Shown in pieces: positions 37,451 to 48,854 of a stretch of 64,000 nt of DNA. The stretch is from Lumnitzera littorea. Taxonomy: Eukaryota; Streptophyta; Magnoliopsida; Myrtales; Combretaceae. The notes under the pieces were generated by a model. It made no database searches. It was not told where the DNA came from and saw only the letters and a program-made list of their open reading frames with translations. The stretch covers positions 68,020,421 to 68,084,420 of the forward strand of contig JAMXBB010000007.1 in the NCBI GenBank assembly GCA_024138015.1, in the 5' to 3' direction. The position numbers were made by a program, and so were the translations under genes. Within the stretch, counting starts at the first letter, position 1. Each line of letters begins with the position of its first letter.

Positions 37451-38339
37451 GTGGCTCATCAAGTTGTCTGAGGTGAATTGAGTATCGAAGAGTAATGCGT
37501 ACCCCAATCTAACCCACCAAGTTACTTTACTCTCTACATCATCTAAGAAGCTATCAAGGTGACCAACCGACATGTTAAGCCGACCCTTCTACCACACACC
37601 AATCCAAGCATCAAATCAAGATACAACTAACCTTACCAGTGCCAAAGTTGAGCTGACGATTGTCAGGAGCCGATCACCTAAGGCCAACATAAAAATGATT
37701 CCCCCCTGAACCAACCCCTATTTAGTCTTAATTGTCCAAGTTGGTGAACTATCAATGCCAACCTAACCTGATCGAGACCTCACCCCTACTCGACCAATAG
37801 TGTCATTGGGACCATAGAATAAGCAAAACTACGTATGTGCTATCCTTTTTCTGACGTCGGTACTATCCTTTCTGCCAATAGATATTCTTTTGTACAATTA
37901 TATTGATACCCCTATAAATCATTTCCCTTTTTCCTTAATGAGTAGCAATCCTTTTCTATAATTTAATATAACCTAGAATTTACCTTAATTAGGTACTATA
38001 AATAATTGTATGTTGTAATGGTCGTAACAAAGAATACATTGAAATTTCCAAACATACTCTCTTAAGCTAACTGTTCTACTGCTTACTCTCAAGCTACTCT
38101 TATTTAGCTCCTTAAGCGTAGACTAGTTACGAGTGACCTCCAGCCACACTTATGCATCATATTAAGTGCTATCCGAGCTCGTATAAGGCACTAGTGCGTC
38201 ATATCCATCATCAATGCACAAAGACCCCTACTCAACCTTTAACTATCATTTATCTTTCAAACCATCTCGCGATTTAGACCTACACCATTACTTTATGTAA
38301 TACCAAACGTCATATGTTCATCCACACCAAACCGTATCA
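37399..38339 (+). repeat. 3' LTR of element E
   Basis: TGTTAGAGATTACAAACC to AACCGTATCA, 941 bp, followed by AGATC. The first 50 bp are also coding for the integrase tail. Confidence 0.85.
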
Positions 38340-38344
38340 AGATC

Positions 38345-38395
38345 CCTGATCAATGACCCCATCAATCTAGAGCCTACCCACTAATAGTAGGTCAG

Positions 38396-38433
<38 letters not shown>

Positions 38434-40650
38434 ATAGCTCGGGACATACGAGTTCTTAGATAAGTCTATAGGTTAATAACCATCAAAATAGCTAAAACAT
38501 TAGTCTAAGTACATTATTGATTAAATAACATAAAACACAGGTTTAGATAGTTAAAAGTCATTTCACTAAGTTAGCCAATTTGCTAGCTTGCCATAGTATT
38601 TCCTTAGCACTCCAAGAAATCAACATAAAGATGTCATAGTTTTCATCCAATGTCTCAGAAGAGATTACCTTTGAACTACTGTCCCCCAACCTTGCCACGT
38701 TCTCCTCTTCTATAACTTAGTTCAACTAAGGGTGAAGAAAATGACCATTTTAGCTTTCCTCTTCGAAGGGATCAATATTTGGTCTAACGTACCTAATCAT
38801 TCCTCTAGTGGATTGTTATGCATGTCTAGTTAGATTAAAGGATGGTCTTTAGTTAATTCCAGTTAAAGGTGATCAACAAATTATCAAAGTAAGCAAACCA
38901 TAAAAATTCATGAAATACAGCACTCCAAGGAGTTCAACTCCCAACATAAGTCAACAACTCAATCATACACAAAGCATGTGCACATATAACCAAGTTACAA
39001 CCACAACCAAATACACTATCAAGCATTTAAGTACCTCTAACAAAATACTCCAACATGCTGTGAAGTATTGATCCTAACTTACCTATACTTCAACAATTAG
39101 CAATTCTTGATCGTCATACTTTTGATCTTCAATTATCCCTATACATATACAATAGATTAATTTTAATCCATGTTCAACCCTTAAATTAATAGCAATTAAT
39201 TTATTTTATAAGTTGTTTTGACATTAGTTTTATCAGTTATTTTTACTCATGTATTAAGATTTCTTAATTGGTTCACTAGTTTTTGTAAGTTATTTTAGCC
39301 TATAAGATTCTTTAAGTTAAGTTCTAAGTTGTTCCATAATAAGTTTCTTAGGCTAGAATCGTCTATGTTACTTTTAAGCTAGACATGGGTCACCTTCTAA
39401 ATCATCCTCTATGTTTACTTCATTTTAAGTCCCTTGACAAGATACCCTCTAAGCTACTCTTTGAGTTTAACTATCTTCATAGTGTTTAAGAAATTTACCT
39501 GATGACTTAGCTTCTGAGCTCTCTTGCAATTAAAGTTCACACATATGTTTCCCTTTGACTTAACTTTTGAGTATATCCATAATGTGATTTTCACTTACCA
39601 ATCCTTTAAGTTATCTTTTGCCCTAGTTCAAATTGCCTATAACCAATTGATTTATCTACTTTTCTCCTAAATTCCAATTATAGAGACCTACTTAACACTT
39701 CATTCAACTCTTGTCAAGTTCACTGCTCCCTAAAAATCACATTAAACATATCATCATTCTCAAATACTCAATTTCACATTTTACTAAAATACTAATATAA
39801 GTGGCATAATCATGATATATGTAACTTCTACCCTTAAAACCCAATCTAACAACATCAATATCCCACTAAAACACCAATAATCAATTTAGCTCAAATTTTA
39901 AGTAAGGTTAATGTCGAGCCTAATTTTTTGGTTTTCTATTTTTTTTCTTCATTTCCCATTTTCTGACTAATACTAAACATTAACCCATTTAATATTAATC
40001 ATCGACTAGAGAAAATAAAAAATTTCGGTTTCTTTAAAAATCCATCACCCGATCAGAGTTGAGAAAAAGAGAAATAGTAATCAATTGAGTGGATTGACTA
40101 TAATTTAGCTATTGGTTTTTAATTTCAATTTAATAAAAACTAAAGGGTTTAGAATCTAAGGGCTACCTATTAAACCCTAACGAGTATCACTATTATTTTT
40201 CCGAAATTAGTCTTATTTTTTACAATTACCCCTTTTATTTTAAAAAAAATTTAAAAAATCTAAGTTTTTATAAATTTTACATCACTCTAGAGATACTTAT
40301 GTACCCGTTAGTCAGGATCAGATATTCGTAATTCTTTCAAAAAACTTTAGTGTGTTAATTTGTTTTAATTTTTGAAAACTAACCGGGTTTATGTATTTAA
40401 CAATTTAGTTTATTCAAAGAAAATTCTAAAAGGGCCATAATTCTTGAGTATTCTTATTTTATAGAAAACTCTTTAAAACGTCCTAGTTTTTAAAAAAGGT
40501 TTGTTATTAATTTTTATTTCTAAAAAAATAATTTTTTTTCTAAATGAGAAATTCTAAAAAAACTATTGCTAAAAAGATTTCCTAAGCTAACATATATATT
40601 TTTTTTCTTTTTATATTTCAAAACAACTACTTAAACAAATCAAGACAAAT
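38345..40650 (-). mobile_element. Tekay/Del-like long LTR F4 (main part)
   Basis: 38650-39080 matches F1 1350-1760 in the same orientation (CCCCCAACCTT, CTCTTCT, ACTTAGTTC, AATGACCATTT, ATGCTGTGAAGTATTGATC). 38575-38665 matches F3. The remainder to about 40650 is AT-rich and non-coding, as in F1. With the tip at 30508-30566 it appears to be the target of element E. The far end is unclear; it could reach 41.5-42.1 kb. Confidence 0.55.
38401..38427. repeat. (TA)n microsatellite
   Basis: Thirteen to fourteen uninterrupted TA units. Confidence 0.95.
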
Positions 40651-41570
40651 AAATAAATAAATAATAATAATAATATTTAAAAAAAAAAGTGTGAAATTGA
40701 ACCTGAATTAGCTGTATGCGATGGACTGTGAGTGTTCGTGAAGTGCTATATGATTTGAATGTTCTTCGGCGAATTGTATTGGTGTCAAAAGGTAGAGTAG
40801 ACAGAGTTAGGGGTAGTTTGAGCAGTGAGTCATGTACAGTACAATGTGTTGCTGGTTTGGTTAGGTTGTTGGGTGGCAAGTTGAAGTTGGTTGATGCTCG
40901 GAGAGTGGCGACAATGGAGCAGCGGTTGGGTTTTGGTTCATGGTAGAGTTGTTGTGGTTGTTTGCTTAGGGAGCATGTAGTCTGTTGTTCTGTGTGTGGA
41001 GTTAAGGGCTATGTGGGGTCGAAAAGGATGGGGCTTGGTCATTGATAGCAGATGGCATAGACAGTGACATCGACAGTGACCTTAGATTGCATGCTTAGGT
41101 TACTCATTGTTGTTGGCTACATGTGAGGCCATTGGGCATAGTAGCAGTGGCTTGTGTGTTTGCTGCTATTGTTCTGTGGATATGTGGTGCGATGTGCATG
41201 GGTTGGATGGCCGCGTATAATGAAGGGATGATCAAAGCTGTTGAAGTGTAGCGTAGGTTACTACAAATCAATGTTAGATGAGTGGTAGAAGGATCTATGG
41301 TCTATGTATGTTATAGTGTGCTTAGTATGTGAGCTGACAAAGAGAGGATAGGTGTGCTATTCTATGGGACAAAGAGTTGGTCATATGTTGGCGTGCGTTG
41401 AACTTAGCGCTGCACTATATGTGGATGTTTGGCATGAATGAGGATGGAGAAGGGGTCATCGGGGTCACACATTGCTCAACACGTAGATGATTGGAACTGG
41501 GGGGTTTGTGCGCAATGGATTGAGAATGGAAAAAGACTACTGCTGTGCATTGTTGGGAAAGAAGCCAATG
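40651..41570. other. GT-rich, strand-asymmetric non-coding block
   Basis: Sharp change from AT-rich DNA to G/T-rich plus strand (GTTGTTGTGGTTGTTTGC, GGTTTGGTTAGGTTGTTGGG). The minus strand is C/A-rich with CCACCC/CAAC words. One 76-codon plus-strand ORF (40716-40946) has no recognised domain. The composition resembles the leader portion of Tekay-like LTRs read on the minus strand, so it may belong to F4; unproven. Confidence 0.35.
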
Positions 41571-42195
41571 TGTAAATTAAAAATTATTTTATGTTGCATG
41601 ATTGTTATATATAAAACTTGGAAACAAATCTTTTGTATTAATTCAAATCCATATCGATAAAAATCAAATTAAATTTGAATCTCTATAAATCTCTATTCTT
41701 CTAGATTTAACGCTATTATATGAAATTTGTGTTATTCAACAACTATTTAGTTAAGATTCTATCCAATGAATCTTTTTTTTTTTCCTTTCTTCATCTCTTT
41801 TTTCACTTCCTTATTATTTTCTTTTTGAGAAAATTTTCTTTTTTTTTCTTTTTATCATTTTTCAAGTTTTTGTTATTTTCTGAATTAGGACCCTTTCAAA
41901 ATAAAAATTAAAATTACAAGGGGGGAAATGAGGTATCTATAGCCGTCTCTCTTTGTAGTAAAGTTTAAATAAAACTTTATCACAAAGACAAGAGAGATAG
42001 CCTTTTTTCCTTGTAGATGACTCTGTCTTAAGAAGCACTATAACTAGCTAGCCATCCTAAGATTGGTCCATTAGGAGATTTAGTGACAAAAAACTCAAAA
42101 AGAATAATAGTCAAGATAACACCCCTATAAGCTGGTAAGAACCTCAAAAGTACTAAAAGAATGGTAGCACCTTATGAGCTAGCTATCCTAAATGA
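41571..42195. other. AT-rich interval with possible minus-strand promoter
   Basis: Minus strand carries a purine-rich tract (complement of 41765-41905) and GGCTATAGATACCTCATTT (complement of about 41931-41949), a TATA-like context common in plant LTRs. It could be the promoter of F4 or of the 3' LTR of Tat-like element A. No coding. Confidence 0.3.
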
Positions 42196-43260
42196 ATAGG
42201 TAAAGCACTCCTTACGCTAACTAAAACCATAAACAAGAACCTAGTCATACTCTTCTAAGTTAACTAACCTAGGTGAACAGGTAAAGCGCTCTTTGAGCTA
42301 ATTAAAACCCTAAATGAAAATCTAATCATGTTCCTCTAAGCTGACTAACTTATGCAAACAGGTAAAGCGCTCTTTAAGTTAACTAAGACCCTAAATAAGA
42401 ACTTGGTCATGCCCTTTTGAGTTAACTAATTTAGGTGAATAGGTAAAACACTCCTTGAGCAAGCTAAGACCTTAAATGAGAACCTAGTCGTACCCTTCCG
42501 AGTTAACTAACCTAGGCAGAAGCTCTCTAAGGGAATAGTAACCCTAATAAAAAAGTCAACATAAAACCTAGTCATGCTCCATTAAGCTGACTGACTTAGG
42601 CATGAGCATCTCTAAGAGACTAGCAACTCTAAGTGAAAAGTTGACATAAATCTTAGTCGTACTCCTTTGAGTTAACTAACTTAGATAAGAGCATCTCTAA
42701 GAGAATAGCAACCCTAAGTGAAAAGTCAACATGAAACCTAATTGTGTACCCTTGAGTTGACTAACTTAAGCGAGAGCATCTCTAAAGGACTAGTAATCCT
42801 AAATGAAAAGTCAACATAAAACCTAATTATGCTCTTCTAAGTTGACTAATATAAGTAATCGGGCAAGTGGTCCTTGAGCTAGCTAAAGCCCTATATGAGA
42901 ATTAAGTTAGGTCAATGCTCTATGAGTTGGTTAGAACCTAAAAGAAAATGTGGAGCAGGATAACTTTATATGAGTTAGCTAGACCCATAAAAGAGATGTG
43001 GATTGGGACAGCGCTCTATGGGACAGCGCTCTATGAGCTAGCTAGAACCCTCAGAAACTGTGAATCAAGATTGCGCTCTAGGAGCCAGCTAGATCCCTAA
43101 ATAAGAACCTAAATTGGGGCAATACTCAATGAGTTGGCTAGATACCTTAGAAATTGTGAATTGAGACTGTGCTCTAAGAGCTGGCTAATCCCTTAAACGA
43201 AAATATGAATCAGGTTAGCACTCTATGAGCTAGCTAAACCCAAGAGTATAAGAGTTGAAT
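42196..43260. repeat. Degenerate three-part tandem repeat array
   Basis: Part 1: four copies, about 81 bp, starting GGTAAAGC at 42199, 42280, 42361 and 42441. Part 2: four copies, about 85 bp, starting GAGCATCTCTAAG-like at 42518, 42604, 42689 and 42773. Part 3: seven or eight copies, about 48 bp, keyed by GCTCTATGAGCTAGCTAGA at roughly 42918, 42966, 43030, 43075, 43125, 43171 and 43220. The exact 16-mer GGGACAGCGCTCTATG occurs twice in a row at 43006-43037. All share ACTAACTTAG/GAGCTAGCTA words, so they seem related. It lies downstream (minus sense) of the integrase of Tat-like element A; tandem repeats in the 3' untranslated region are known for Tat elements. Confidence 0.8.
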
Positions 43261-44039
43261 GCCTTAGAGATTGACTACCATCCTAAGGAGAAACTAAATG
43301 TAAATGCAATGTCTTAAGTGAAACTGACTCATTTTTATGATAAAAGCTCAAAAACACTTACCTAGCTTTATCGATAACTCCTAAATAATTAAATCTTTTC
43401 TTAAGCAATCCAATGAGAATCAACAGTTTGACCCTCTCTTCTTCTTTTTCTTCATCTTCTTCTTTTTTTCTTTCTTTTTTTTCTTATTTTCTTTTTTTTT
43501 TTTTTAAAGCAATCTAGTCTTGAAATGAAAGCACATGAAGTTTTGCTTAGAGGTGAATTTAAGAAAGGTGACCTTAACATATGAAGTATCTTCATCATTT
43601 GAACAAAGATGTTACATCTTGAATTTCCGACCCTAAACTTAATCAGTTTTCCTTGCAAACTCTTGTTGTCTAGCGAGTACTATGAATCTGCCATTGGATA
43701 TTTTGCTTTTTCTGAATATGACCTTATCTTGAAAGATAGAAAACAAATCCCCCTTTTAGGGGAAAGTGAAACATAATAGAGTATCAAAAGAATTTTTATC
43801 AATCAACATCATTCCAAATTAAATGTTCATTTTCTCTTGTGTTTAGGGTATGTTTATTTAGATTAAAGCAAAGAGTCAGGTCTTTTGGTGGAACGGGAAA
43901 GGAGCTAAGGGTGTTACCTAATATCGACAACTACTAAGGATACCAACTTTGCTTGTAGAAAATGCAAATAAGACCATAGTAATATTAAGATTGTTTGCAT
44001 TTCATAATTTGAGAAAAAATTCCATTGATCTTTCAAGAG
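43261..44039 (-). other. Element A 3' untranslated region with long polypurine run
   Basis: Non-coding on the minus strand between the integrase end and the tandem array. The complement of 43436-43506 is a 70-base almost pure A/G stretch, a candidate polypurine tract. It is followed in minus sense by TGTTGATTCTCATTGG, a possible LTR start. No second LTR is available for comparison. Confidence 0.45.
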
Positions 44040-44856
44040 TTGTACAACTTCACTGCTACAATGTTTACCATCTAAGATAAAATCAAAGCTCCCCCAGGCA
44101 ACACTTTCTTCACACGTAAGGATCTCCATAATTCAGAGCAAACTTCCCTCTAAAGTCTTGTGTATTGGGCAAAGTCTTCCTCAATACCAAGTGTCCCTCT
44201 TCAAAACTTCGGGATCGCACTTTCTTGTTAAAAGCCCTAGCCATTCGTTGTTGATAGCATATGTTGTGGCATAAGGCTGTTAGCCTTTTCTCATCAATCA
44301 AATTCAACTACTCGGTATGCTTCTTTATCTAATTAGCTTCATCCAATTGGGTTTCCAACAACATCTTAAGAGATGGGATTTCAACTTCTACTGGTAATAC
44401 AACTTCCGTTCCATATACCAATGAGTAGGGGGTTGCCTCAGTTGATGTTCTGATAGAAGTTCAATAAGCCATGAATGCAAATGGTAGCATTTCATGCTAA
44501 TCTTAACATGTGACTGCCATCTTCTCAATGATTTTTTTTTATATTCTTATTGGTTGCTTCCACAACCCCGTTCATCTAAGGCCGATAAGGAGCTGAATTT
44601 CTATGAATGATCTTAAACTGCTAGCACAACTCTGACATCAATTTGTTGTTAAGAGTCGTACCATTATTAATAATAATCATCTTTGGTGTATTGTACCAAG
44701 CCAGTATATCTCTCTTGATGAACTTGACCACTACTCCTTTCGTAACACTTGAGTAGGATGAGGTTTCAACCCACTTACTGAAATAATCGATAGCTACCAG
44801 TATAAATTGGTATCTATTGGATGCCTTTGGAGTGATCAAGCCTATGATGTCTATAC
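44040..44856 (-). pseudogene. Tat-like element A: integrase core and C-terminus (broken)
   Basis: Minus-strand reading: DIIGLITPKASNRYQFILVA (about 44800-44850), DYFSKWVE, VVVKFIKRDI, IINNGTTLNNKLMSELC (to 44621), then SPYRP-MNG, the VEATNKNIKK block and, at 44110-44307, EKRLTALCHN, QRMARAFNKKVRSRSF and EEGHLVLRKTLPN. This order and wording are typical of Tat-lineage integrases. It ends at 44856, where element B was inserted, and its N-terminal half continues at 50568. Confidence 0.85.
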
Positions 44857-45721
44857 TGATGGGAATCAGGCTACCGGACCTCTGACTCATAGCCAAGCCT
44901 GAGGACTAGAGGGGCTGGCACAACAAATCCTTCAGTTCCAACTAACCCTTATCGAGGCCAAGTACTTCCTTACCGAGTCACCCTTCATACTAACCTGTAT
45001 GACCGCCCATTTTTCTGTAGTATGCTGAGTTGATGATTACTCTCTAGTATTAAGCTGACCAATTACTCAACATCTTCCTTACCGAGAAGTCGAGAGAGAG
45101 AGTCTAGATGACTAAGCCATCCCTACTCAGACAAGCCCATATGTCCGTATTTTTTGTCCGCATCTTCTAACAACCTCGCCAATGTAGCATTGCCACATGT
45201 ACAGTATTATGTGTAGAATCTGTTGTACCAATGATTATTTTTCTTATATAGTTATTTCTACCCTTTTATATTTTATACATTACTTTCTTAGGAAATATCC
45301 TTTTTTTTTTATTTTCCTTTTTAGGCAGGTTGCCCTAACTTATGGGTATAAATACCCTTGTAGTTGTAACAATGACAATATCAGATCATTCTTAATACAC
45401 TTTTGAGTACTTTTCTTCTTTGCATAAACACTATTTGTTTACTCTCAGCATCACTCTTATCCTTTTCCTTAAGCAAGCTTAAGTGACGAGTAACCTCACC
45501 GGACCAATTCATATGTCATATCGAATTGTGCTGTGAGTCCTCAAAAGTTCCATTGGTGTGTCATATCCTTTGAAGGTGTTCGTGGTTTTTGCTTACTGTT
45601 TCATTCTTCATTTTTTTTTTTCCCTTTCACACTTTTCCCCATTAATCCTTTTTCAAGCTTTCTACAAGCTTGAACCTATCCAGCGACTGGCCTTATCTGT
45701 TTTTGGTCACTATTCACAACA
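44857..45721 (+). repeat. 5' LTR of element B
   Basis: 865 bp aligned along its whole length to 49701-50562. The first 60 bp still spell the integrase tail (ATGPLTHSQA-like), because the coding frame overlaps the LTR in this family. TATA box at 45347. Confidence 0.9.
45347..45354 (+). promoter_or_regulatory. TATA box in B 5' LTR
   Basis: TATAAATA in the context GGGTATAAATACCC. The same motif is at 50190-50197 in the 3' LTR and, on the minus strand, at 55798-55805 and 61296-61303 in the LTRs of C. Confidence 0.65.
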
Positions 45722-45724
45722 TCT

Positions 45725-45737
45725 TGGTATCAAAGTA
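45725..45737 (+). other. Primer binding site of element B
   Basis: TGGTATCAAAGTA, three bases after the LTR; near-match to TGGTATCAGAGC, complementary to plant initiator tRNA-Met. Confidence 0.75.
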
Positions 45738-45894
45738 GAGGTTTTGTGTGATCTATAGTTAGTTCTCCTTGAAGTTCTATTATGCTCTGTTTTGCATGTG
45801 TGAAACAGAGTAAGTTACTGTGTTCTTTTGACTACTATGTTGTTAATTATTAACTTCCTAAGGTGTTTGTTTGAGTTTAAAAGTGTAAGGAAAA

Positions 45895-46990
45895 ATGACA
45901 GACCCAAGTATGAATGTTAGTACTAGTGATGATAGTGGGGTTATCCACCATGGACGATAATCTTAGGGAACTCTTAGAAGCATTGACAAGAGACTTGATA
46001 AGGTAGCTAACCTCTTAGTAGATCTGACCCAAGCTATTCATGCACTATCTTATTGACCCACTAAGGCCGCACAAAATACTCTACAAGCTACTCAATCTAT
46101 TAAAGGTCAGAACCCAGCTCGACCCGTTCGAGTTGTGGAGAAGTTGGCGGATGAGTAAGGTAAAGGATAGACTTGAGAGAGCTTGATGAAGAATAAGAGG
46201 AGTATTTTAAAGAAGAGCGTGTATGAATCCCTAGAACATCCGACCATGTGAAGCTTCAGATTTTAAGTTTCAATGGATCTAGGAATGCTGATGAGTATCT
46301 GGATCAAGAAGAGAAGGTGGAGTGTGTGTTTGATTATTATCAGTACAAGGATTATAAGAAGGTGAAAACTATTGCTATTAACTTCTCCAGATATGCCACC
46401 ATTTGGTGGAAGAATTTTTAGGCCATAAAGAGATGGAAGGGGTATCGAAAGATTAATACTTAGCTAGAGATGAAGATGATACTCAGAAACAGATTTGTGT
46501 CAGAAACCTATCTTCAAGAAACTTTTACTTGGCTTCAAGAGCTGAGACAAGGAAGCGGAACAGTTGTATAGTATGTTCAAGACTTTCAAATACTTATGAT
46601 AAGTTGCGAAGTGGAGGAGCTACCAGCTCGAACAGTCTTAAGATTCATTACTGGGTTGAGAGGAGACATTTGAGACGTTGTGGAGCTCTAACGATCTGAC
46701 ACCATAGATGAGGCTATTAGGATTACCTAATGAGTAGAGAGGCAAAGAAGAAGCCGAGTACTAATGAGGTTGCTGACTAGCCAACCAGGACAGGCAAGTC
46801 ACCAAACTCTATCAAGTATAGAGCCAAGCAAAAAAACTGACCTGATGGTGAAGTGCCAACCCGAACTTATGAGAAGGGGCAAAGGTCTAGCAAGAAGACC
46901 AGCCAGATCAAGTGCTTCAAGTGCCAAGGGTTTAGACACATGGTTGCTTAATGCCCAAATCGACGGATGATGGTCATCAAGGGAGACATC
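45895..46990 (+). pseudogene. Element B gag (broken)
   Basis: Starts MTDPSMNVSTSDD at 45895. Capsid-core motifs appear in shifting frames (CVFDYYQYKDYKK, INFSRYATIWW near 46330-46420, LQELRQGSGTVV near 46530). A CCHC knuckle at 46913-46954 keeps all four zinc ligands (CFKCQGFRHM...C), but a stop codon stands directly before the last cysteine. Many stops. Confidence 0.8.
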
Positions 46991-47690
46991 CCGAAGCTCA
47001 AAGTAGAGAGTATGGATGAGGAACCCGAGGAGGAGGAGCTTCCTACCGAGAAAGAGCTTATTAAGGAGGACGTGTTTCTTGAGGACTTAGATCAGTTGCT
47101 CATGGTTGTCTGACGCATTATGAACATGGAACCCTCGTGAAAAGAGGAGCAGAAAGAGAATTTGTTCCATATTACCTGTAAGGTGAATGATCAAATGTGT
47201 ATCCTCATTGTGGATAATGGAAGCTACACCAATGTGGCATTAGCTGATCTTATTTAAAAATTAAAATTGCTGACTATTGTGCACCTAAAGCCATACAAGT
47301 TGCACTAGTTAAGTGAGAGAAGAGCATTACATGTCATTCAACAAATACTACTACTGATCACTATTGGGAACTACTCTGACCAAATTCTCTACAACGTCCT
47401 ACCTATGTATGCTTCCCACGTGTTGCTAGGTAAGCCGTAGTTGTTTGATAGGAGGGTCATCCATGACGACTATAAGAATACATACATGTTCGAGAAGGAT
47501 GACCGGGAGATCACACTAAACCCAATGCCACCAAGGAAAGTTCATAAGTTACAAATAAAACTTGCTCGTGGATTGAAGAAGGTACTAGTGATGAGTAGAG
47601 TTAAGCTCCACAAGGCCATCAATGCTAATGAGCCAACACTCCTATTGGTTAAGCGACTGTTGGAAATGAGGGAGCGAGATGAGTTACCCT
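46991..47690 (+). pseudogene. Element B protease and linker (broken)
   Basis: KENLFHITCKVND then CILIVDNGSYTNVALADL (about 47190-47250), with retropepsin D-N-G, followed by LPMYASHVLLGKP and LFDRRVIHDDYKNTYMFEKDD (open run 47441-47692), the post-protease region conserved with C and D. Confidence 0.8.
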
Positions 47691-48560
47691 AGGAGGTCAA
47701 TGAGTTGTTAGATGAATATGCCGACCTGTTCCTAAAATAGTTACCTGATGGGCTACCTCCAACCCGATGCATAGAGTACTACGTTGACTTAGTGCCTGGT
47801 ACTATATTACTGAATAAGCCAACTTACCGAATGAATCCTGAGCAGGCTTCTAAACTCCAACGTCAAGTCAATGAGTTGCTGGAGAAAGGTTATGTAAGAG
47901 AAAGTCTTAGCCCTTATGATATGCCTACACTTCTAGTGCCAAAGAAGGATAGAACCTAGCAGATGTGTGTAGACATCTGAGCCATGAACAAAATCACAAT
48001 CAAATATAGGCATTCGATCCCAAGGCTAAAAGACATGTTGGATGAACTCAGTAGAGCCAAGATTTTCAGCATATTAATCTTAAATCTGGCTATCATCAAA
48101 TCTGCATAAGGTTAGGAGACGAGTGGAAGACTATGTTCAAGACTCGACATGGACTTTACGAATGGATGGTCATGCCCTTTAGCTTATTGAATGCCTCGAG
48201 CACTTTCATGAGACTTATGAACCATGTGCCGAGACATCTCATGGGGAAGTGTGTCATGGTGTACTATGACGACATCCTTATCTATAGTACTAACATGCCA
48301 AGTCGTTGTGATTATCTCAGAGCAATCCTGGATACCCTCCATACTGAGAGATTATTTGGAAATTTAAATAAATGTTACTTTTTCCAAGAGGAAGTGGTAT
48401 TCTTGGGCTATGTAGTTAGTAGAGGAGGCTTGCAAGTTGATGATGAGAAGATCCGAGCAATTGTCTAATAGTCGACTCCTACTACTTGTGCAGACATGAG
48501 AAGTTTCCACAGACTAGCTTCATTTTATAGAAGGTTTATCAAGAATTTCAGCACCATCGT
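47691..48560 (+). pseudogene. Element B reverse transcriptase (broken)
   Basis: LPDGLPPTRCIEYYVDLVPG, VRESLSPYDMPTLLVPKKD, MNKITIKYRHSIPRL, a frameshift near 48075, then HGLYEWMVMPFSLLNASSTFMRLMNHV, catalytic VYYDDILIYS (about 48259-48285), KCYFFQEEVVFLGYVVS. The open run 48133-48468 is its best part. Tyrosine replaces phenylalanine in the usual YFDD; both aspartates remain. Confidence 0.85.
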
Positions 48561-48854
48561 TGCGTCACTTACTGAGCTAACAAAGAAGAACACCAACTTT
48601 TGATGAGGAAAGAGGGAGGAGAGAAGTTTTGCTAAGATAAAAGAAAGGTTGACCTCCTCCCTAGTGTTAATATTAGTGTTACCTGACTTTGATAAAATTT
48701 TTGAGCTAGAATGCAATGCATCAGGCATTGGAATAGGTGCTGTGCTGATGTAGGAAGGTCGACCAATTGCCTTCTACAGTAAGAAGCTCTGAGGACTGAA
48801 GACTGCAGCTAAGCTACTTCGTATATAACAAGGAACTTTTGGCACTAATCCGAC
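48561..48854 (+). pseudogene. Element B RNase H, truncated by internal deletion
   Basis: TELTKKNTNF, LPDFDKIFELECNASGIGIGAVL and RPIAFYSKKL, ending at KELLALIRP near 48853. In C a further 220 residues (rest of RNase H and integrase zinc-binding region) follow; here the sequence jumps directly to KDSIMVIMD of the integrase core. Confidence 0.8.

Larger units (their letters stand above)
30567..38339 (+). mobile_element. Complete CRM-like LTR retrotransposon E with TSD AGATC
   Basis: A 7773-bp element with 935-bp and 941-bp LTRs, tRNA-Met-type primer binding site, gag, protease, RT, RNase H, integrase and polypurine tract in gypsy order. Target duplication AGATC lies at 30562-30566 and 38340-38344. 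LTRs start TGATAG/TGTTAG, derived from TGATG, and the integrase frame runs into the 3' LTR. Both traits are known for the CRM lineage of centromeric chromoviruses. The coding part has dozens of stops and a solo LTR of another family sits in the integrase, so it is an old inactive copy. Confidence 0.85.

Noticed and set aside
38401..38427. (TA)14 as a functional element
   Set aside because: Ordinary microsatellite in AT-rich LTR sequence.
41720..41911. Phenylalanine-rich ORF
   Set aside because: Product of a T-rich tract; low complexity.
44891..44916. First placed the B LTR start at TGGCACAAC (44916), with the preceding GACTAGAGGGG as polypurine tract
   Set aside because: The homology between LTRs extends 59 bp further upstream to TGATGGGAATC, where perfect TATAC duplications appear, so 44857 is the start and GAGGGG is internal to the LTR.
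48525..48728. Similar antisense ORFs opposite RNase H in B (48525-48728), C (57923-58108) and E (34442-34651)
   Set aside because: They mirror the conserved sense RNase H codons (SFYRRFI..., ALPNFDK...); similarity follows from the sense protein, so they are frame shadows.
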